From: Acidobacteriaceae bacterium
GTDB lineage: Bacteria > Acidobacteriota > Terriglobia > Terriglobales > Acidobacteriaceae
Assembly: GCA_003154055.1 (NCBI GenBank)
Contig: PMCH01000332.1
Coordinates: 1 to 10,953 of the forward strand
DNA: 10,953 nucleotides
Direction of reading: 5' to 3'
Shown: positions 6,706 to 10,953 of the stretch, piece after piece
How positions within the stretch are numbered: the first letter of the stretch is position 1
How the letters are laid out: each line of letters begins with the position of its first letter
Notes under the pieces: generated by a model
Database searches by the model: none
What the model was told of the DNA's origin: nothing
The model's input: only the letters and a program-made list of their open reading frames with translations
Program-made: the position numbers and the translations under genes

Positions 6706-6940
6706 GATTGCCTTTCTACAAATGGAAACTCAAAAGTTTAGCAGAGTGGACGCCCGCCGCTCACTACTCTCGCCGCGTTTTCTCAACACCATTCCCCAAA
6801 GAAAGTTTCGCCAGTTCGCCACTCCACCCAAAACTATTTCCCCTGCAACCCTGGCATCAAATTCCGAACAGCACCGCATCCCACTCACCATGCATTCGGA
6901 ACGCCCGCGACGCAATGCGGCGATTCCCCAGGAGGACGCG
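6706..6940. promoter_or_regulatory. Divergent intergenic region between hbd and the GX3 protein
   Basis: This 235-bp gap separates two divergent genes, so it must hold promoters for both. The only candidate I can point to is an extended -10-like TGCTAAACT on the minus strand (complement of 6735-6743), about 30 nt before the hbd ATG, with no good -35 box. The frame upstream of the GX3 protein happens to be open back to 6704, but it has no ribosome binding site before its first ATG, and the stretch does not resemble protein. No operator or palindrome stands out. Confidence 0.3.
6930..6935 (+). promoter_or_regulatory. Strong ribosome binding site that fixes the ATG start at 6941
   Basis: AGGAGG lies 5 nt before the ATG at 6941. 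It decides between this start and earlier in-frame ATGs at 6704, 6722 and 6890, none of which has such a site. Confidence 0.85.
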
Positions 6941-7585
6941 ATGTGGCGCACAACGGTGTGGCGTACAACAAGGATGTCAGCATTCGCACTGGCCGTCACG
7001 CTGCTGGTCAGCGGATTTGCGCTGGCGCGCGACGATGACGACTACTACCGCCGCGGCGGTCGCGATCAAGCCCGGCAGTACGGATATCAGAAAGGCTTCC
7101 AGGATGGCGTCAGCAAAGGCCGCCATGAAGGCCGGGAGCGCGACCCTAACGACTACCTGACGCCCGACTGGCGCCGCGCCACCCACGGCTACAAAGGATG
7201 GATGGGCCCGGTAGATTGGTATCAGCGCGGATGTCAGGAGGGCTACAGCAGCGGCTTCCGCTCCGGGTACCAGGAAGTCGCCGGGCCGCGAGGCAGCTAT
7301 TTTGAAGGCCGCGGCCGACCGAACAACCACGATTGGCGTGGCGGTTACGATGATCGGGGCGGCTACGGAGGCAACATCGCTTACCGCGTCGGCTACGAAG
7401 ACGGAAGTTCGATGGCACGCGAAGACATTTACAAACGCAAGTCCTACAACCCGAACCCGCGTGGAAGGTTCGGCCACGAAGACCGCGGCTACCACCGCGA
7501 GTATGGCAACAAGAACGAGTACAAGGCCGACTACGCGAACGGCTATCGCACCGGATACGAGGCAGTCATGGGCCACCGCTACTAG
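6941..7585 (+). CDS. Secreted protein with glycine-every-fourth-residue (GX3) blocks
   Basis: The protein has 214 residues from the ATG that follows AGGAGG. A signal peptide (1-29, core MSAFALAVTLLVSGFALA) is cut before RDDDD, so it is exported. The mature part is very rich in Gly, Tyr, Arg and Asp. Block 1 has Gly at 48, 52, 56, 60 and 64 (GYQKGFQDGVSKGRHEG); block 2 has Gly at 97, 101, 105 and 109; block 3 has Gly at 151 and 155, then Ala at 159; block 4 has Gly at 201 and 205. The period of four with G-Y/F at each step looks like short amphipathic helices with a glycine stripe. It recalls the deca-GX3 repeat of the Yae1 family, but a secreted location makes that a likeness of form only. 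Linkers are RGG- and Pro-rich. I know no function; a surface, stress or scaffold role would be a guess. It diverges from hbd and converges on atpC. Confidence 0.82.
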   Translation: MWRTTVWRTTRMSAFALAVTLLVSGFALARDDDDYYRRGGRDQARQYGYQKGFQDGVSKGRHEGRERDPNDYLTPDWRRATHGYKGWMGPVDWYQRGCQEGYSSGFRSGYQEVAGPRGSYFEGRGRPNNHDWRGGYDDRGGYGGNIAYRVGYEDGSSMAREDIYKRKSYNPNPRGRFGHEDRGYHREYGNKNEYKADYANGYRTGYEAVMGHRY

Positions 7586-7604
7586 ATCACGGCCCCAAAT
7601 AAGA

Positions 7605-7633
7605 AAACGACCGCCGAAACTTCGCGGTCGTTT
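7605..7633. terminator. Bidirectional rho-independent terminator
   Basis: AAACGACCGC (7605-7614) pairs with GCGGTCGTTT (7624-7633) across a 9-nt loop. On the + strand TTT and a CCTCTTT tract follow, 20 nt after the stop of the GX3 protein. On the minus strand TTTTCTTATTT follows, 19 nt after the atpC stop. It therefore suits both convergent genes and ends the ATP synthase operon. Confidence 0.85.
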
Positions 7634-7651
7634 CCTCTTTCTGGGGAAGAT

Positions 7652-8056
7652 CTACTTTTCCGTGGCGACCTTCAGCCGGGTCTCTGCGCGCTGCAGCGCG
7701 TCCTCGGCGCGGTCGTAATCAACCTGTGGATCGTTACTCTTCAATCGCTGTTCGGCCCGTTCTTTCGATTTCTCCGCGCGCGCAACATCGATTTCCTGCG
7801 GACGCTCCGCCGCCTCAGCCAGGATCGTCACCTTGTCCGGCAACACTTCTGCAAATCCCCACGCAACCGCCAGGTTGTGCGTTTCGCCGCTCGCGCGATA
7901 GCTGATGACTCCCACCGCCAGCTCGGTGATCAGCGGCGCGTGACCAGGCAGAATACCCAGATACCCGTTCATCCCGGGGATCTGCGCCTCTTCCGCCGCT
8001 TCCTTCACCATCAGCTTTTCCGGCGTTACGATCTCGAGTTGGAAAGTGTCTGCCAT
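7652..8056 (-). CDS. atpC: F1F0 ATP synthase subunit epsilon
   Basis: The protein has 134 residues, normal for the family. Epsilon sits on the central stalk with gamma, couples it to the c-ring and can inhibit ATP hydrolysis. The N-terminal beta-sandwich is clear: FQLEIVTPEKL (5-15), the conserved turn PGMNGYLGILPGHAPLITEL (27-46) and VAWGFAEVLPDKVTILAE. The C-terminal part (about 85-134) is helical and highly charged, with the LDV-like IDVARAEKS start and a helix hairpin ending in LKVATEK. The start is ATG at 8054-8056; no good Shine-Dalgarno sequence precedes it (the spacer ends in an alternating TA run). It begins 43 nt after the atpD stop and is the last gene of the operon. Confidence 0.96.
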   Translation of the reverse strand: MADTFQLEIVTPEKLMVKEAAEEAQIPGMNGYLGILPGHAPLITELAVGVISYRASGETHNLAVAWGFAEVLPDKVTILAEAAERPQEIDVARAEKSKERAEQRLKSNDPQVDYDRAEDALQRAETRLKVATEK

Positions 8057-8099
8057 ATATATAGCCGTCAGCCACCACGGTATTCCTGATGGCTGGTTC

Positions 8100-9545
<1,446 letters not shown>

Positions 9546-9550
9546 TAGAA

Positions 9551-9554
9551 CCTC
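9551..9554 (-). promoter_or_regulatory. atpD: Ribosome binding site of atpD next to a hairpin foot
   Basis: GAGG on the minus strand, 5 nt before the atpD ATG, directly follows the foot of the 31-bp imperfect hairpin at 9555-9645. Confidence 0.7.
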
Positions 9555-9645
9555 AGCTGCTAGCCACTAGCTTCTAGCTAGTAGCGGATCAATAACTTTT
9601 CGCATTCAGGGCTTGCTAGAAGCTAGTAGCTAGAAGCTAGCAGCT
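9555..9645. repeat. Inverted repeat of CTAGNNG heptamers in the atpG-atpD spacer
   Basis: The right arm is four joined 7-bp units: CTAGAAG (9616), CTAGTAG (9623), CTAGAAG (9630) and CTAGCAG (9637). The left arm is four units, three in the opposite sense: CTGCTAG (9557), CCACTAG (9564), CTTCTAG (9571) and CTAGTAG (9578). Arms 9555-9585 and 9615-9645 pair at 26 of 31 positions around a 29-nt loop, the outer 10 bp being perfect. The structure takes up most of the 103-bp spacer, from 3 nt after the atpG stop to the atpD ribosome binding site. It would form in the operon mRNA; no T-run follows, so it is not a plain terminator. Confidence 0.85.
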
Positions 9646-9648
9646 TCC

Positions 9649-10740
9649 TTACAACGCTGCCGCGCCGCTCACGATCTCGATAATTTCCTTCGTGATCTTC
9701 GCCTGGCGGGCGCGATTCATCACTAGCGTCAGCGAATCGATCATGTCCGACGCATTGTTGGTCGCCGAATCCATGGCAGTCATGCGGGCGGCATGCTCGG
9801 CGGCGACCGATTCCAGCAGCGCATGAAAAATCTGAATGCCGATGTACTTCGGCAGAATTTCCCGGAAAAGTTGCTCCGCCGGTTGCTCGTAGATGTAGTC
9901 CACCGGCGAGACCGCGATCTTCGCCGCCGCGGCGTCCAGCGCGCTGGTATCGGGCGGGCGGAGGCCCACGCCCGCGGATTTTGCCGCTTCCACCCTCCGC
10001 TTGCGTTCCTCCTCCTCAGCTTCCTCAGCCATGCGGACGTCAACCACGCCGATTTCCTTGATGGGCAATAATTGCTCGACAATCAGACGCTGGGCCATAA
10101 CGGACTTGAACTCGTTATAGAGGATGTAAACGCCATCAATCTCGCAGCGGGAAAAACGCTCCACTACTTGCGCGGCCAACTGGGACGCGAAGCCGTGCTC
10201 CACCTTCCCCAGCACTCCTACATGCTCGCCCACGATCTGCACTCGTCCCGCACGCGGCACAGTCTCTTCGCCGGAGAGCCGGGCGTCTCCGCCCATCGCT
10301 CCATCGCCAGAAGGTGCTCTCTCCGGCGCCATCGGGTAACGCCGCCGCATGAAATCGCGCCCCTTGCGCCCGATGCACTCCACATCAATATTCTGATCCG
10401 GCTTCGACTCGATGAACTTGCTCACAATCTTCAGAATATTGGTATTGAACGCCCCCGCCAGCCCCTTGTCGCCGGTTACAACGATCAGAAGGATGGTTTT
10501 CTCAGGCCGCTCCGCCAGCAGCGGATGCCGCGGCTCCCCGGTAATCGGATCGTAGATATCCGCCCGCGCCACCAGCGATTTCAGAACGTTCGTCAGCATC
10601 TGCGAATAAGGACGCGCCGCCAGCGCACCCTCCTGCGCGCGCCGCAACTTCGCCGCCGAGACCGTCTTCATGGCCTTGGTAATCTGCCGCGTGTTCACCA
10701 CGCTGCGGATCCTGCGCCGGATATCGAGTACGCTAGCCAT
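9649..10740 (-). CDS. atpG: F1F0 ATP synthase subunit gamma, with two insertions
   Basis: Gamma forms the rotating central shaft of F1. The start chosen is the ATG at 10738-10740, since MASVLDIRRRIRSVVNTRQITKAMK is the conserved N-terminal shaft helix. This gives 363 residues, clearly above the usual 285 to 295. The conserved C-terminal helix (AARMTAMDSATNNASDMIDSLTLVMNRARQAKITKEIIEIVSGA, about 317-360) is intact. Excess length sits in two places: about residues 137-166, between MRRRYPM and VQIVGEHVG, encoded partly by a 60-bp palindrome-bounded segment; and about 231-276, a charged stretch MAEEAEEEERKRRVEAAK before SPVDYIYEQP. Both lie in the globular domain away from the shaft helices, so the subunit should work. 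No clear ribosome binding site precedes the ATG; GAGGAG lies about 42 nt upstream, close to an alternative TTG at 10777-10779 that would add 13 residues translated from heptamer repeats. Confidence 0.95.
   Translation of the reverse strand: MASVLDIRRRIRSVVNTRQITKAMKTVSAAKLRRAQEGALAARPYSQMLTNVLKSLVARADIYDPITGEPRHPLLAERPEKTILLIVVTGDKGLAGAFNTNILKIVSKFIESKPDQNIDVECIGRKGRDFMRRRYPMAPERAPSGDGAMGGDARLSGEETVPRAGRVQIVGEHVGVLGKVEHGFASQLAAQVVERFSRCEIDGVYILYNEFKSVMAQRLIVEQLLPIKEIGVVDVRMAEEAEEEERKRRVEAAKSAGVGLRPPDTSALDAAAAKIAVSPVDYIYEQPAEQLFREILPKYIGIQIFHALLESVAAEHAARMTAMDSATNNASDMIDSLTLVMNRARQAKITKEIIEIVSGAAAL
10269..10328. repeat. 60-bp inverted-repeat-bounded segment inside atpG
   Basis: CGCCGGAGAG (10269-10278) and CTCTCCGGCG (10319-10328) are perfect 10-bp inverted repeats. 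Inside are a small hairpin, GGGCG-TCTC-CGCCC (10281-10294), and the near-duplicate CCATCGCT/CCATCGCC (10295-10308; the first unit starts at 10294). The segment is exactly 60 bp, so it keeps the frame, and it codes for residues near 138-158 (ERAPSGDGAMGGDARLSGEE). These residues are not part of the gamma family and fall between conserved blocks. Confidence 0.6.
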
Positions 10741-10746
10741 GTACTG

Positions 10747-10832
10747 AGTTCTCAGTTCCCTGTTTTCAGTTCTCAGCAAGATCTCCTCGTGCCCAGTCCG
10801 TACTGAGGACTGAGAACCGAGAACTGAGAACT
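10747..10832. repeat. Inverted repeat of ACTGAGA heptamers in the atpA-atpG spacer
   Basis: The right arm is a run of 7-bp units: ACTGAGG (10802), ACTGAGA (10809), ACCGAGA (10816), ACTGAGA (10823). The left arm is the opposite-sense run: TCTCAGT (10750), TCCCTGT (10757), TTTCAGT (10764), TCTCAGC (10771). Arms 10747-10776 and 10803-10832 pair at 26 of 30 positions around a 26-nt loop. The right arm ends 1 nt from the atpA stop and the left arm ends 6 nt before the atpG ATG, so the hairpin fills the 93-bp spacer. The loop contains GAGGAG on the minus strand (10783-10788). Confidence 0.85.
10783..10788 (-). promoter_or_regulatory. atpG: Shine-Dalgarno-like GAGGAG in the hairpin loop
   Basis: This is the only good purine-rich site between atpA and atpG. 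It is 3 nt from the TTG at 10777-10779 and about 42 nt from the conserved ATG at 10740. Either the TTG is used, or the hairpin brings the site near the ATG, or the site is a stranded relic. Confidence 0.45.
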
Positions 10833-10833
10833 G

Positions 10834-10953
10834 CTATTTCGCTACTGCCTGCCGCGCGTCTACAAACTGCTGTTTCGCTTCCTTAATCACTCGCGACATT
10901 TCCGCCTTCAGGCTGTCATCGAGAATCTTCTTCTCCATGATCGTGTTCAGCAG
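10834..10953 (-). CDS. atpA: F1F0 ATP synthase subunit alpha (C-terminal end only)
   Basis: The minus strand from the window edge reads LLNTIMEKKILDDSLKAEM, then SRVIKEAKQQFVDARQAVAK, and a TAG stop at 10834-10836: 39 residues. This is the usual C-terminal helix pair of the alpha subunit, where the family has I-x-E-K-K-x-L/I-D-D. Its place directly upstream of atpG fits the standard atpA-atpG-atpD-atpC order. Alpha forms the non-catalytic nucleotide-binding part of the F1 hexamer. The rest of the gene lies beyond the window. Confidence 0.9.
   Translation of the reverse strand: MLNTIMEKKILDDSLKAEMSRVIKEAKQQFVDARQAVAK

Noticed and set aside
6704..6940. 79-residue N-terminal extension of the GX3 protein
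   Set aside because: AGGAGG 5 nt before the ATG at 6941 and the signal peptide that follows fix the start; the extension has no protein-like character.
6977..7576. Long minus-strand open frame (Val/Ala-rich) opposite the GX3 protein
   Set aside because: It is the mirror of the GC-rich repetitive coding strand and has no ribosome binding site or family motifs.
9555..9645. Reading the CTAGNNG array as a CRISPR or a phage attachment site
   Set aside because: There are no spacers between the 7-bp units, no cas gene, no integrase or tRNA, and the arrangement is inverted.
10072..10806. Long + strand open frame opposite atpG
   Set aside because: It is antisense to a certain gene; His- and Arg-rich composition is typical of shadows in this base composition.

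Overview
The window looks like a chromosomal segment of a moderately GC-rich, diderm, soil-type bacterium. The best guess is Acidobacteriota (Terriglobia, Koribacter-like). That guess rests on protein style (GX3-repeat secreted protein, Asp-box sialidase-fold secreted protein, long AtpG) and on hairpin-rich intergenic repeats. It is an inference, not a database result. Most genes are on the minus strand; two are on the plus strand.

Layout from left to right: the 3' end of a class 1B dihydroorotate dehydrogenase gene (pyrD, + strand, cut by the window edge); a convergent gap with 13-bp tandem repeats and hairpins; a secreted Asp-box (BNR) beta-propeller protein; a 34-codon relic of the 3' end of a methionine aminopeptidase gene; a four-helix membrane protein; a secreted Met/His-rich, probably outer-membrane protein; a two-helix membrane protein with an anti-sigma-like HX3CX2C zinc motif, 6 nt downstream of a WalJ/YycJ-type MBL-fold hydrolase; a three-helix membrane protein; and 3-hydroxybutyryl-CoA dehydrogenase (hbd). 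From pyrD's stop to hbd all genes are on the minus strand. Diverging from hbd on the plus strand is a secreted protein built on glycine-every-fourth-residue blocks. It converges, across a shared terminator hairpin, on the 3' end of the F1 ATP synthase cluster. That cluster is read on the minus strand in the usual order atpA (C-terminal 39 residues only), atpG, atpD, atpC.

The central genes are housekeeping: pyrimidine synthesis, acyl-CoA oxidation or butyryl-CoA metabolism, and the F1 head of ATP synthase. The unusual part is the non-coding and inserted DNA. Both the atpA-atpG and the atpG-atpD spacers are filled by roughly 30-bp imperfect inverted repeats. Each arm is itself a run of 7-bp units, with a different unit sequence in each spacer. 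In the atpA-atpG spacer the only good ribosome binding site lies in the hairpin loop, about 42 nt from the conserved atpG ATG. The atpG coding region also carries an in-frame 60-bp segment bounded by 10-bp inverted repeats. Two minus-strand genes are followed by a related two-hairpin intergenic element. I found no RNA gene, insertion sequence, CRISPR array, phage gene or defence system, and no evidence for a complete new multi-gene system.
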